Source: a bacterium (lineage in GTDB: Bacteria > SZUA-79 > Acidulodesulfobacterales > Acidulodesulfobacteraceae). Taken from it: a stretch of 64,000 bases of DNA. The position numbers were made by a program, and so were the translations under genes. Each line of letters begins with the position of its first letter. Position 1 is the stretch's first letter. This document shows, in pieces, positions 7,829 through 15,936 of the stretch. The notes beneath the pieces were generated by a model. The model was given only the letters and a program-made list of their open reading frames with translations, had not been told where the DNA came from and did not search any database. The DNA is taken from assembly GCA_021795355.1 (NCBI GenBank), contig JAJYPL010000001.1:84545-148544 (forward strand), in the 5' to 3' direction.

Positions 7829-10333
7829 TTATACATATGTCATATTTATATCTATAATTTTTAAACCTTCCGGCAATAACGTATTTATTTTATCTTTTAA
7901 ATCTGCTAAGTTCGCCGAGTTCATAGATGCGGCATGAATTTTTGCAATTCTTCCTTTAATATACAGCCCGTCGCTTTCCGACATGAAAGGTATCGGGTTG
8001 GAATAGCTAAGTTTCGGTCTCAAAACATATTCGGATTCTTTATATAAAAGCGGAATTTTTACTACCCTGAAAGTTTTAAGGAGTATTTTAACCGTTTCTA
8101 AATGTCCGAGATATTTTGCTATTCCTCTTTTGGAATATATGAAGGTTATTTCGGAAAATGGAACCGTTTTAACTTTAATATTATTATTGCCGTTAAAATT
8201 ATCTAATTCTGCTCTGTTTCCGCCGGCTTCATTAATAAAAAAGGCGCCTTTATTTATACTTTTACCGTAATCATAATTTACGCCGCTATTTTCATCTGTT
8301 TCATTTTCATTGTTTTTAATATTTTTTTTATGCATTTTTATGTTTGCGGCTTTAGACGAGTAAACGGGGCTTACGGCTTTAAAATCGCATACGCCGCATA
8401 AATAGCATATTTTTCTGCAGTTTTGAGTAGAAAGGTCTTCTATATCTGTTTCGAAATTAAAATAATAAATAGACCTTGCGTTCTGCATGCAAGATTTTTT
8501 ATATTCTTCTTTCAAAAATTTTTTATCGACCATAATATATATGAAATCCCACGGGAGCGGATCGTTTATTTTTTTTTCCTCGTATAAATATTTAAAATAA
8601 CCTTGATAATCGATTTCGCCGCCGTCCACGTTTTCGTTTTGATTCCAGTTTTCGTTTTCAAGCGCTTTTATCCACGCATTATAATTGAAAAGCCTCGACT
8701 CGCTGTCGTAAACCGCTCCCGATTTATACGCCTTATATATAATTTTAGAAGTAAATTCATCCCCTCTCGATATCAGCGCTTCTATAAAACTGACCTTGGG
8801 GTCCTGATATTTAAAATTTACGTTAAGAGGTTTCAATATCTTTTTTAAATAATTTATTTTAAAGTTAAGATTTTCTTCCCGTTCCATAGGAAACCACTGA
8901 AAAGGGGTATGCGGTTTAGGTACGAAATTATTTACGTTTACTGTAACGTTAAGCCCTTTTGCGACGCTTTTTATTTTTACTATTAAAGCGGCTATCCCGT
9001 CCAAGTCGGCGATTCTTTCAAAAGGAAGACCTATCATAAAATAAAGTTTTAAAGACTTATAGCCTTTTTGCGAAAGCCCTGCGGCTTCATTAAGAAGATC
9101 CGTTTCGGATATATTTTTGTTTATTATATTTCTCAGCCTTTGGGTTCCTGCTTCCGGAGCCAGAGTAAAATTTGTTTTTTTGACTGCGGCGGTTTTTTTA
9201 AGTATATCTTCGCTTAAAGAGCCTATTCTCATAGACGGAAACGACATCGATATTTTCTCTTCGGAGGTTAATTCGGCTAACTCGGAAAGCAGCGGTTCTA
9301 TTTCGGAATAATCTCCCGTAGAAAGCGAAGAGAGCGATATTTCTTCTAAACCTGTCGTATGAAGTCCGTGTTTTACGGCATTTAATACGGTATCTTTTTT
9401 TCTTTCCCTTACCGGTCTGTAAATGTAGCCGGCCTGACAGAACCTGCATCCGGAAGAACAGCCCCGCGCTATCTCGACGGCAAGCCTGTTGTGAACTGTT
9501 TCTATAAGCGGTACTATATGCTTATTTATATAATAAGTATGTTCGCTTTTATTTTCGATTTGCCCGCCGTTTTCAAAATTAAAAGTATTAAATTCATTAA
9601 GGTTATCGCAATTATTAATGTTATAGTTTAAATCTATATCGTTAAGTAACGATTTTTTTACTGTTTTTGAAATTCCTGGCACATAAACGCCGCGTATTTC
9701 GGCAAGTTTTCTTTTAACGTAATCTCTGTAGTCCGATATATAGACAGAACCGGATTTAAGTTCGTTTTTTGCCTTCAATACGGTATCGCATACCTCAACC
9801 GTGGTAATTTCGCCGTCCCCTATTATAAAAAAATCCATAAAATCGTTTAACGGCAGAGGGTTAAAAGCGCAGGGCCCGCCCGCCCCTATAAAAGGAAAGT
9901 CCGCTCCGGTTCTGTCTTTGGAAAATAACGCAATGCCGGAAAGCTCAAGCATTAACAATATATTAGTATAGGATAGTTCATACTGCAGGGAAAAACCGGC
10001 TATATCGAAATTTTTAATTTCTTCGAAAGATTCTAAAGAAAATAAAGGAATATTATTCTCTTTAAGTTTTGCGTTCATATCGGGATAAGGCAGGTAAACC
10101 CTTTCGCATGCAATGTAGTCGAGGGAGTTTAAAATATCGTATATTATTCCCATTCCTATATGGCTCATGCCGAGTTCATAAAAATCCGGAAAAGCCAAAG
10201 CAAATTTTAAAGGGATATTTTCGATATCTTTTACGGTAGTTCCGGTTTCCAAACCCAGATATCTTACCGGTTTTTGGACGAAAGGCAGGACGCCGTCGTT
10301 TAGTTTGCCGTATAGTTTATGGTTTGTTTTCAT
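7829..10333 (-). CDS. TIGR03960-type radical SAM protein fused to a DUF2344 domain
   Basis: The 834-residue protein has an N-terminal B12-binding-like region (KFALAFPDFYELGMSHIG), a radical SAM core with CSSGCRFCQAG near residues 290-300, a cysteine cluster CRKICYLCGVC and a C-terminal domain of the TIGR03936/DUF2344 type starting IYSKRGIAKYLGHLE. Such fusions are widespread in anaerobes and usually sit near ribosomal or RNase genes; the reaction is not established. The ATG at 10333 is chosen because a longer in-frame start at 10522 adds 63 hydrophobic residues that overlap the divergent M50 gene and would include this gene's own promoter. An Asn-rich insert of about 50 residues precedes the C-terminal domain. 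Confidence 0.88.
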   Translation of the reverse strand: MKTNHKLYGKLNDGVLPFVQKPVRYLGLETGTTVKDIENIPLKFALAFPDFYELGMSHIGMGIIYDILNSLDYIACERVYLPYPDMNAKLKENNIPLFSLESFEEIKNFDIAGFSLQYELSYTNILLMLELSGIALFSKDRTGADFPFIGAGGPCAFNPLPLNDFMDFFIIGDGEITTVEVCDTVLKAKNELKSGSVYISDYRDYVKRKLAEIRGVYVPGISKTVKKSLLNDIDLNYNINNCDNLNEFNTFNFENGGQIENKSEHTYYINKHIVPLIETVHNRLAVEIARGCSSGCRFCQAGYIYRPVRERKKDTVLNAVKHGLHTTGLEEISLSSLSTGDYSEIEPLLSELAELTSEEKISMSFPSMRIGSLSEDILKKTAAVKKTNFTLAPEAGTQRLRNIINKNISETDLLNEAAGLSQKGYKSLKLYFMIGLPFERIADLDGIAALIVKIKSVAKGLNVTVNVNNFVPKPHTPFQWFPMEREENLNFKINYLKKILKPLNVNFKYQDPKVSFIEALISRGDEFTSKIIYKAYKSGAVYDSESRLFNYNAWIKALENENWNQNENVDGGEIDYQGYFKYLYEEKKINDPLPWDFIYIMVDKKFLKEEYKKSCMQNARSIYYFNFETDIEDLSTQNCRKICYLCGVCDFKAVSPVYSSKAANIKMHKKNIKNNENETDENSGVNYDYGKSINKGAFFINEAGGNRAELDNFNGNNNIKVKTVPFSEITFIYSKRGIAKYLGHLETVKILLKTFRVVKIPLLYKESEYVLRPKLSYSNPIPFMSESDGLYIKGRIAKIHAASMNSANLADLKDKINTLLPEGLKIIDINMTYV

Positions 10334-10355
10334 GTTTAGATTGTAATTTATTATC

Positions 10356-10384
10356 ATTATACAATATTGCGGATAAAAAATTAA
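10356..10384 (-). promoter_or_regulatory. Promoter candidate of the TIGR03960 gene
   Basis: Minus-strand TATAAT (10356-10361) has a weak TTAATT -35 box 17 bp away. The transcript would start near 10349, shortly before the ATG at 10333, which supports that start. Confidence 0.45.
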
Positions 10385-10429
10385 CGGAAAAATTAAAATA
10401 AAATAATAAAAATTATGAATAAAATTATA

Positions 10430-10459
10430 TTGATTTATAAGGAAAAATAATCGTATAAT
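10430..10459 (+). promoter_or_regulatory. Promoter candidate of the M50 protease gene
   Basis: TTGATT and TATAAT are spaced by 18 bp. The -10 box overlaps the first possible ATG (10458), so transcription from here would start near 10466 and favour the second ATG at 10467, giving a leaderless message. Confidence 0.4.
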
Positions 10460-11183
10460 GGTGCATATGAATAATACGATCCAGCTTATAGTAATTGCAA
10501 TAATTCCGGTTTTATTCGCCATTATACTTCACGAGGTCTCACACGGCTACGTAGCGCATATTTTCGGCGACGATACCGCTAAAAACGCCGGCAGGCTTAC
10601 GCTTAATCCTATTAAGCATATCGACCCGTTCGGGACGATACTTCTTCCTTTATTATTAATTTTGGTGGGTTCACCGTTTTTATTCGGCTATGCAAAACCT
10701 GTTCCGGTAAATTTTAACGGCTTAAAAAATCCGAAAAGAGATACGGGATTCGTTGCGGCTGCAGGACCGGCGACTAATTTTATCCTTGCTTTTATATGTT
10801 TTGTTTTTTTAAAGGTTATACTTTTTGAATTTCCGGTTATGAATTTATATCTTGCGTACTTTATAAGCCATCTCCACTTTCAGGCAGTCCACGGCGCCCC
10901 GGTTTTTAAATTTTTCGTTTATCCGGTAACTTTTATGCTTTTTATCGGTATCATGATAAATATAATACTCGGAACTTTTAATTTGATACCTATTCCGCCT
11001 TTGGACGGCGGCAGGATAGCCGTCAGTCTTTTACCTGAGCCTTTTTCAGGCTATTTAAGCAAGTTAGAACCTTTCGGCATATTTTTAATTTTAATACTGC
11101 TTTTGATAGATCCGGGCAATTTTTTAGTGGTTTCTTTTAACTTTATAGTAAACGATATAGTTTTAAAAAATCTTTATTTTTAA
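10458..11183 (+). CDS. Site-2 protease family (M50) membrane metalloprotease
   Basis: The 241-residue integral membrane protein has the zinc-binding motif HEVSH at residues 25-29 in the first membrane segment. The second motif is NLIPIPPLDGGR near residue 180, whose Asp is the third zinc ligand. Several further hydrophobic segments (for example around FILAFICFVFLKVIL and the C-terminal third) match the short, PDZ-less, Rip2/YwhC-like branch of site-2 proteases. These cut substrates within the membrane, but no substrate can be named. ATG codons at 10458 and 10467 are both possible. It is divergent from the TIGR03960 gene and runs toward scpA. Confidence 0.85.
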   Translation: MVHMNNTIQLIVIAIIPVLFAIILHEVSHGYVAHIFGDDTAKNAGRLTLNPIKHIDPFGTILLPLLLILVGSPFLFGYAKPVPVNFNGLKNPKRDTGFVAAAGPATNFILAFICFVFLKVILFEFPVMNLYLAYFISHLHFQAVHGAPVFKFFVYPVTFMLFIGIMINIILGTFNLIPIPPLDGGRIAVSLLPEPFSGYLSKLEPFGIFLILILLLIDPGNFLVVSFNFIVNDIVLKNLYF

Positions 11184-11212
11184 CTAACCGTCTTTCTAAG
11201 CAAATAAAATGT

Positions 11213-11299
11213 AAGGAAAAGGTGTCTGATTTTATTTTCAAATACGTAACGGTTGATTAACATAGAATTTATTTCGGAAAATTAATCCGACACTTTTTT
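11213..11299 (+). repeat. Family A repeat, full copy, forward
   Basis: The copy begins GGAAAAGGTGTCTGATTTT and ends GAAAATTAATCCGACAC, with the internal segment that includes TTAACATA shared with the copy at 30745. Its right end abuts a short GACACTT/AAGTGTC hairpin that leads into the family C copy. Confidence 0.8.
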
Positions 11300-11303
11300 A
11301 AGT

Positions 11304-11342
11304 GTCATTGCGAGTCGCGAAGCGACGAAGCAATCTCGCTTC
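11304..11342. repeat. Family C (REP-like) repeat
   Basis: GTCATTGCGAG is followed by the small stem TCGCGAAGCGA and GAAGCAATCTCG. It lies 20 bp upstream of the scpA start, so it is probably part of that gene's leader. Confidence 0.75.
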
Positions 11343-11362
11343 TCTATATAGTATTTATAATT

Positions 11363-12334
11363 ATGCAGTCGATTAAACGGCAAAATCCCGTAACAACTTC
11401 TTTAAATTCCTTTTATCCCAAAGTAAATATAGAAGCCTACAACGGACCATTAGACCTGCTTTTAACTTTAATTAAAAAAAATAAAATCAATATATACGAT
11501 ATTCCTATAGTTGAAATTACGAATCAGTATTTGGAAGCAATAGGCATAGACGAAAAAAGCGGACTTTTGACTCAGGAAGGAGATGCGGCGGACGAGATGA
11601 ACGGCGGCGGCACCCTAAATTTAGATTCCGGCGGGGATTTCATAGTGATGGCGGCGCAGCTTATATATATTAAATCTGTAATGCTTCTGCCGAAACGCAA
11701 TGCCGAAATAGGCGAAGACGATGACGGAGACATGGAAGATCCGCGAGCCGAACTGGCAGATATGCTTTTAGAGTACAAGAAAGTTAAAGAAGTTGCCGAA
11801 TTTTTAAATAACCGCCCTATACTTGGGCGCGACGTTTTCGGAGTTAAAATTATTCAAAACGGTAATGATGAATATGAAGACGAAAACGGCGTTCTTATTA
11901 CGCAAAATCTGAATAAAAACAACGGGGTCGTTTTTGAAGCAAATATATTCATACTTTCTAAATATTTTTACGATAAAATAAAGGAAGCCCAAAACAGGAT
12001 AAGCGTATATGAAGTAGATAGAGAAAACTTTTCCGTAAAAGAAAAAATAATAGAAATAATGGAGAAATTTAGCGATAATATTTATTATTTCGATAATTTT
12101 AACGCCGCAGGCAATACCGATGCTATTGCGCATACGGGAAATATAACTTTCGGAGTAATAGTAAAAAACAGCCGCACCAAAGATGAATTTTTTACGTATT
12201 TTCTTGCGGTATTAGAAATGGCAAGACTCCTACTTATAACCATAGACCAGTTTCAGTTATTCGGCGATATATACATTGCTCCCGTTTCCGGCAGTCTCGA
12301 TACGTACCGTTCAAAAATAGCCAGCATGAACTAA
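11363..12334 (+). CDS. scpA: Segregation and condensation protein A
   Basis: ScpA is the kleisin subunit of the SMC-ScpAB condensin that organises and segregates the chromosome. The signature near the N-terminus, YNGPLDLLLTLIKKNKINIYD, is followed by PIVEITNQYLEAI. The protein is 323 residues, longer than many ScpA because of acidic inserts (around EIGEDDDGDMEDPRAEL and NDEYEDENG). The C-terminal winged-helix region ends the protein. No Shine-Dalgarno is visible before the ATG, and two repeats occupy the upstream region. scpB is not next to it; instead rluB, a frequent scpAB neighbour, lies convergent 9 bp away. Confidence 0.93.
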   Translation: MQSIKRQNPVTTSLNSFYPKVNIEAYNGPLDLLLTLIKKNKINIYDIPIVEITNQYLEAIGIDEKSGLLTQEGDAADEMNGGGTLNLDSGGDFIVMAAQLIYIKSVMLLPKRNAEIGEDDDGDMEDPRAELADMLLEYKKVKEVAEFLNNRPILGRDVFGVKIIQNGNDEYEDENGVLITQNLNKNNGVVFEANIFILSKYFYDKIKEAQNRISVYEVDRENFSVKEKIIEIMEKFSDNIYYFDNFNAAGNTDAIAHTGNITFGVIVKNSRTKDEFFTYFLAVLEMARLLLITIDQFQLFGDIYIAPVSGSLDTYRSKIASMN

Positions 12335-12343
12335 TTTAATAGA

Positions 12344-13234
12344 TTAATCGTCGTTGGAAATAGCCAATTCTGCGGTTTTTCTGTTTAATATGCGGTATTC
12401 GCCGGAAGGAAGGTCTCCAATATAAAGTCCGCCTATTCTTACTCTTTTCAGCATTAAAATCTTAAGATTAAAAAACTCCATAAGGCGTCTTATTTCACGA
12501 TTTTTTCCGTGGGTTAAATCAACCGACAGTATAAATTTATTAGGATTTTTTCTTACTATTCTTACGTAGTCCGGTTTTAAAAGACCGGTTTCTTCAAGTC
12601 TGACGCCTTTTTTTATCCTGTTGAAAAGGTCGGCGGTCAGCTCGCCTTTAACTTCTACTATATAGGTTTTTAATACGTCGAACTTAGGATGGGTTAATTT
12701 ATATGAAAAATCGCCGTCGTTGGTAAGTATCAGCATGCCCTCGCTCATAAAGTCAAGCCTTCCCGCCGGAAATATATGCTTGTATTTCAAGGTTTCTTTC
12801 TTAACTAATTCCATGACGGTTTTAAAGCCTTCTTCCGATTTTACGGCGGTAATATAACCTTGAGGCTTGTTAAGCATTATATAAATTTTAGGTTCTTCTT
12901 TAAATTTAATTTTTTTGCCGTCAACGGAAACTTCGTCGCCCGGTTTTACCGAGACGGCGAGTTTATTTATTTTTTTTCCGTTTATGACGACTCTGCCCTC
13001 TTCGATAATTTCGTCGGCATTTCTCCTTGAAACGCCGGTATGCATAGCTATAAATTTATTCAGCCTTGTTTCTGCTGTTCCTGCGTCGGACTTAGGTGAG
13101 ACTGACCTTGCTTTTAGGATTTTACTATTACTATTACTATTAGTCGATTTAGAAGCATCGGTAGATTTGCGAGTATGATTAGAGGGCTTAATTGACTTAG
13201 AAATATTAGAATTTATTTTTTTTTCTTTTGTCAA
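12344..13234 (-). CDS. rluB: 23S rRNA pseudouridine synthase, RluB family
   Basis: The 296-residue protein has an S4 RNA-binding domain ([20 protein letters not shown] onward, about residues 57-115) followed by the RsuA/RluB catalytic domain. The catalytic Asp is in the [17 protein letters not shown] loop. [10 protein letters not shown] near the end is the family's second signature. The first 50 or so residues are a Ser/Lys/Asn-rich tail, probably disordered. RluB normally makes pseudouridine 2605 of 23S rRNA; the RluE/RluF/RsuA relatives are alternatives. Its start overlaps the thiG stop by 4 bp, so it is read from the thiamine operon. Confidence 0.9.
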   Translation of the reverse strand: MTKEKKINSNISKSIKPSNHTRKSTDASKSTNSNSNSKILKARSVSPKSDAGTAETRLNKFIAMHTGVSRRNADEIIEEGRVVINGKKINKLAVSVKPGDEVSVDGKKIKFKEEPKIYIMLNKPQGYITAVKSEEGFKTVMELVKKETLKYKHIFPAGRLDFMSEGMLILTNDGDFSYKLTHPKFDVLKTYIVEVKGELTADLFNRIKKGVRLEETGLLKPDYVRIVRKNPNKFILSVDLTHGKNREIRRLMEFFNLKILMLKRVRIGGLYIGDLPSGEYRILNRKTAELAISNDD

Positions 13235-14013
13235 AATACTATTCCCTCCATTTGGGTCGAAGCCTGAGCATAAAGCTTCATAGGAATCCGCCCCGATAGA
13301 TACGCAAGCCTTCCGGCTTCGACTGCTTTTTTCATGGCATCGGCCATATTAACAGGATTAGCGGCTCCCGCTATCGCCGTATTAATAAGAATGCCGTCTA
13401 CGCCGAGTTCCATGGTTTTACACGCATCGGAAGCCGTTCCTACGCCCGCGTCCACTATTATGGGAACGGAAACGGTTTCTTTAATTATTTTTATATTGTA
13501 AGGATTTCTTATGCCTAAACCGGAACCTATAGGCGAAGCAAGAGGCATAACTACCGGACATCCTATATCTTCAAGTTTTTTTGCAAGTACCGGGTCGTCC
13601 ATCATATAAGGCATAACGGTAAATCCTTCTTTTACTAAAATTTTTGCCGCTTTTAACAGTTCTTCGTTGTCGGGATACAGTGTCTTTTGGTCGCCTATTA
13701 CTTCCAATTTCACGAGGTCAGTTCTGAAAACGTCTAATTCTCTTGCAAGCCTCAAAGTGTTTACCGCATCTTCCGCCGTGTAACAGCCTGCGGTATTCGG
13801 CAGAAGAATATATTTATCCAAGTCTATATAAGACAGTAAATTTTCTTTGGCGTTAAAATCAATTCTCCTAACCGCAACGGTTATTATTTCTGCGCCTGAA
13901 ACATCAGCCGCCTCTTTCATCGTTTGAAAATCGGGATATTTTCCCGTTCCTATAAGCAGCCTCGATTTAAACTCGTATTTTCCTATCTTTAAAATATCTT
14001 TGTCTTTTTCCAT
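13231..14013 (-). CDS. thiG: Thiazole synthase
   Basis: ThiG builds the thiazole phosphate of thiamine from 1-deoxy-xylulose 5-phosphate, ThiS thiocarboxylate and dehydroglycine. The 260-residue length and family stretches are typical: [11 protein letters not shown], the lysine in [10 protein letters not shown] that forms the imine with the sugar, [17 protein letters not shown], and PIIVDAGVG for phosphate binding. It follows thiS after 68 bp, where a partial family A repeat lies, and is coupled to rluB. A partner gene supplying dehydroglycine (thiH or thiO) is expected; the CofH-like gene occupies that place. Confidence 0.97.
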   Translation of the reverse strand: MEKDKDILKIGKYEFKSRLLIGTGKYPDFQTMKEAADVSGAEIITVAVRRIDFNAKENLLSYIDLDKYILLPNTAGCYTAEDAVNTLRLARELDVFRTDLVKLEVIGDQKTLYPDNEELLKAAKILVKEGFTVMPYMMDDPVLAKKLEDIGCPVVMPLASPIGSGLGIRNPYNIKIIKETVSVPIIVDAGVGTASDACKTMELGVDGILINTAIAGAANPVNMADAMKKAVEAGRLAYLSGRIPMKLYAQASTQMEGIVF

Positions 14014-14048
14014 ATTTTTTAAATCATCCTCCTATTTTAAATTTATAA

Positions 14049-14070
14049 TAAATAAATCTGACACCTTTAA
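14049..14070. repeat. Family A repeat, half copy
   Basis: Only the AATAAATCTGACACCTTTA end is present, in the 68-bp gap between thiS and thiG. It lacks an opposing arm, so it should not terminate transcription. Confidence 0.6.
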
Positions 14071-14081
14071 AAATACAACAT

Positions 14082-14285
14082 TTATCCGCCGGGGGCGATA
14101 GTTACCATGTCTATTTTGTCGTTCTCGTTTAACTTGAATTCTGCGTAAGAACTTTTTGAAACTATTGTTTTATTAACCGCTACCGCCGTGCTTTTTATAT
14201 CAAGTTTTAGTTCGTCGATTAATTTTTGAATAGTAATTCCGTTTTGTTCTATGTTGTATTCGTTTCCGTTTAATTCGATTTTCAT
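14082..14285 (-). CDS. thiS: Sulfur carrier protein ThiS
   Basis: This 67-residue ubiquitin-like protein ends in the diagnostic Gly-Gly (VTIAPGG), whose carboxylate is adenylated and converted to a thiocarboxylate that donates sulfur to ThiG. N-terminal MKIELNGNEYNI and the central LDIKSTAVAVN strand fit the family. It is second in the TPP-riboswitch operon, 40 bp after the CofH-like gene. The activating enzyme ThiF/MoeB is not in the window. Confidence 0.95.
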   Translation of the reverse strand: MKIELNGNEYNIEQNGITIQKLIDELKLDIKSTAVAVNKTIVSKSSYAEFKLNENDKIDMVTIAPGG

Positions 14286-14325
14286 AAAATTTTATTCTAT
14301 ATTTTTTAAATTTCTATCGGAAAAG

Positions 14326-15606
14326 TCAGATTAATTTTCCGTGAACCACCCCGTCGGCCTTTGGCCGACACCCCTCCTTAAAAAGGAGCGGAGCTAATAC
14401 TGCGCTGCCCATTGCATTATTTTTATAGATATAATTATATACGGTATCTCGTCTGATAGGAATTTTGCCGGCTTGTTTTATTAAATTTATAATTTCGTTT
14501 TCCTCTAAAAATTCTCCGAATTTACCGCCGGCGCTTTTAGTTATATTTTCTTCCATTAAAGTTCCGCCGAAATCGTTAATGCCGCATTCCAGAGATTTTA
14601 AAGCCGCAGGCACCCCTATTTTAGGCCAGCTGGTCTGAACATTTTTAAAGTTGTCCAAAAATATCCTTAAAATTGCATAAAATTTAAACACTTTTTTTTC
14701 GTGCACTATTTCTTTTCTATATATATCATCATTATCTGCATTATCTATCATCCTATCTTTTCTATCTATCTTGTCCATCGACTTTCCTAAAGACGTTTTA
14801 GGCGAAATAAACGGCAGAGCGATAAATTCGGTAAATCCTCCGGTTTCATCCTGTATCCGTCTTATAATGCTTAAATGATAAGCAAGGTCATTGCTTGATT
14901 CTATATGTCCGAAAAGTACCGTAGCCGATGTTTTAACTCCAAGCTTATGCGCCGTTTTTATTATTTCGACCCACTCCGCCGTATTTATCTTTTGCGGACA
15001 TATCTTTTTTCTGGTTTCTTCGGCTAAAATTTCGGCAGCGGTTCCAGGCATTGAATTAACGCCGCACTCAACCAATTTTTCGATAACCTGCGCATAAGCC
15101 GTTCCCGTCATGATAGACAGTTCGTAAATTTCCTGCGGCGAAAAAGCATGTATATGAAGTTTAGGAAAATTATTTCTTACAGTTTTAATTAAATTAAAGT
15201 AATAATCGGGATTATTTTTCAATTCCGGATTTATCCCGCCGGTTACGCATATTTCGTCAATGCCGATGCTTTCTACGCCCTCAGAAATTTTCTCGATTAT
15301 CTTATCGTAATCTAATAAAAAAGCGTCTTTTGAATTTTTTGTTCTTTTATATCCGCAAAATCTGCAATTTAAACTGCAAATATTCGTGAAATTAATATTT
15401 CTGTTAACGACGTAAGAAACTTTATCCGAATTAATTCTTTTATTCAGCGTATCGGCGGTAAAAATAATTTCCCCGGCTGCTTTCTCGTCTTTATTTTCGA
15501 GTAAAATAAGCAATTCCTCGTTATCGAGCCTTTCTCCCGATAAAGCTTTTTGCAAAATATCGCCGGTTAATATTTTATCTGTTTTATTATTCGATTGATA
15601 ATGCAT
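14326..15606 (-). CDS. CofH-like radical SAM enzyme in the thiamine operon
   Basis: The 426-residue protein carries CSLNCRFC (77-84), the radical SAM cluster motif. CofH-like hallmarks are NINFTN just before it, IHAFSPQE, ICPQKINT, TGGFTEFIALPF and INDFGGTLMEEN. CofH cleaves tyrosine to make the F420 deazaflavin precursor; MqnE and MqnC are sister enzymes. Here the gene heads a TPP-riboswitch operon with thiS and thiG, in the position of thiH, which also cleaves tyrosine. A role in supplying dehydroglycine is inferred. No cofG or other F420 gene is present. An insert rich in Asp/Lys/Arg interrupts the barrel near residues 265-290. The last 20 or so residues are encoded by a family D repeat. 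Confidence 0.8.
   Translation of the reverse strand: MHYQSNNKTDKILTGDILQKALSGERLDNEELLILLENKDEKAAGEIIFTADTLNKRINSDKVSYVVNRNINFTNICSLNCRFCGYKRTKNSKDAFLLDYDKIIEKISEGVESIGIDEICVTGGINPELKNNPDYYFNLIKTVRNNFPKLHIHAFSPQEIYELSIMTGTAYAQVIEKLVECGVNSMPGTAAEILAEETRKKICPQKINTAEWVEIIKTAHKLGVKTSATVLFGHIESSNDLAYHLSIIRRIQDETGGFTEFIALPFISPKTSLGKSMDKIDRKDRMIDNADNDDIYRKEIVHEKKVFKFYAILRIFLDNFKNVQTSWPKIGVPAALKSLECGINDFGGTLMEENITKSAGGKFGEFLEENEIINLIKQAGKIPIRRDTVYNYIYKNNAMGSAVLAPLLFKEGCRPKADGVVHGKLI
14345..14391. repeat. Family D repeat inside the 3' end of the CofH-like gene
   Basis: ACCACCCCGTCGGCC-TTT-GGCCGAC and CTCCTTAAAAAGGAG form two adjacent hairpins. A related copy lies at 27711-27754 between secretion genes. 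Here the repeat is read as codons for about 16 residues of the CofH-like C-terminus. Confidence 0.75.
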
Positions 15607-15707
15607 TTAGTATATCTGTATATATTCCAATATATCTTGATGTTTTGCAATAAATTAATCGCTGCCGCAATAATTCATCGATTAAAATAAATACGCCGAA
15701 CCTGAAG

Positions 15708-15731
15708 AAAAGCTATAAATATATAGCTTTT
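15708..15731 (-). terminator. Possible terminator of the TPP riboswitch expression platform
   Basis: AAAAGCTATA (15708-15717) pairs perfectly with TATAGCTTTT (15722-15731) over a 4-nt loop. It lies about 45 nt downstream of the aptamer and 100 nt before the CofH-like start. On the minus strand the stem runs into a short U-rich tail, so it may stop transcription when TPP is bound. The weak T run leaves this uncertain. Confidence 0.45.
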
Positions 15732-15775
15732 AGGAAGAAAAACGCCGGAAAGAAATAATAAATGCGAAAAATAGT

Positions 15776-15870
15776 TTCTTCCCTACGACGGCATTATCCG
15801 TATCAGGTTCAAAGGGTTGCGTGCTTTAACGGCTACGCTCTCAGCCATAGTTCAATATACGGCACCCCTG
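15776..15870 (-). promoter_or_regulatory. TPP riboswitch (THI element)
   Basis: On the minus strand the aptamer core is unmistakable: AGGGGTGCC, then GGCTGAGAG, ACCCTTTGAACCTGAT, CGGATAATGCCG and GTAGGGAAG in the conserved order and spacing. Binding of thiamine pyrophosphate shuts down the downstream genes. It lies 170 nt upstream of the CofH-like gene and so should control that gene, thiS, thiG and rluB together. Placement of a CofH-like gene under TPP control is the main clue to its function. Confidence 0.95.
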
Positions 15871-15907
15871 TTTTTATTTCGATATAGATAAAATAAAAAC
15901 TTAATAA

Positions 15908-15936
15908 ATTATACCATTATTACTTTATAATTCCAA
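15908..15936 (-). promoter_or_regulatory. Promoter of the thiamine operon
   Basis: Minus-strand TTGGAA and a perfect TATAAT are 17 bp apart, about 40 bp upstream of the aptamer. It overlaps the last codons of the upstream gene that stops at 15920. Confidence 0.6.

Noticed and set aside
7755..7937. Plus-strand ORF of 60 residues
   Set aside because: It spans an inverted repeat and the 3' end of the TIGR03960 gene and has no ribosome-binding site or recognisable sequence.
10334..10522. Longer N-terminus for the TIGR03960 protein
   Set aside because: The 63 extra residues are hydrophobic, unlike the family, overlap the divergent M50 gene and contain a promoter-like TATAAT.
14326..15606. Calling the gene cofH or mqnE outright
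   Set aside because: Sequence motifs fit CofH best, but no F420 gene is nearby and the operon is for thiamine, so the name would imply an unsupported function.
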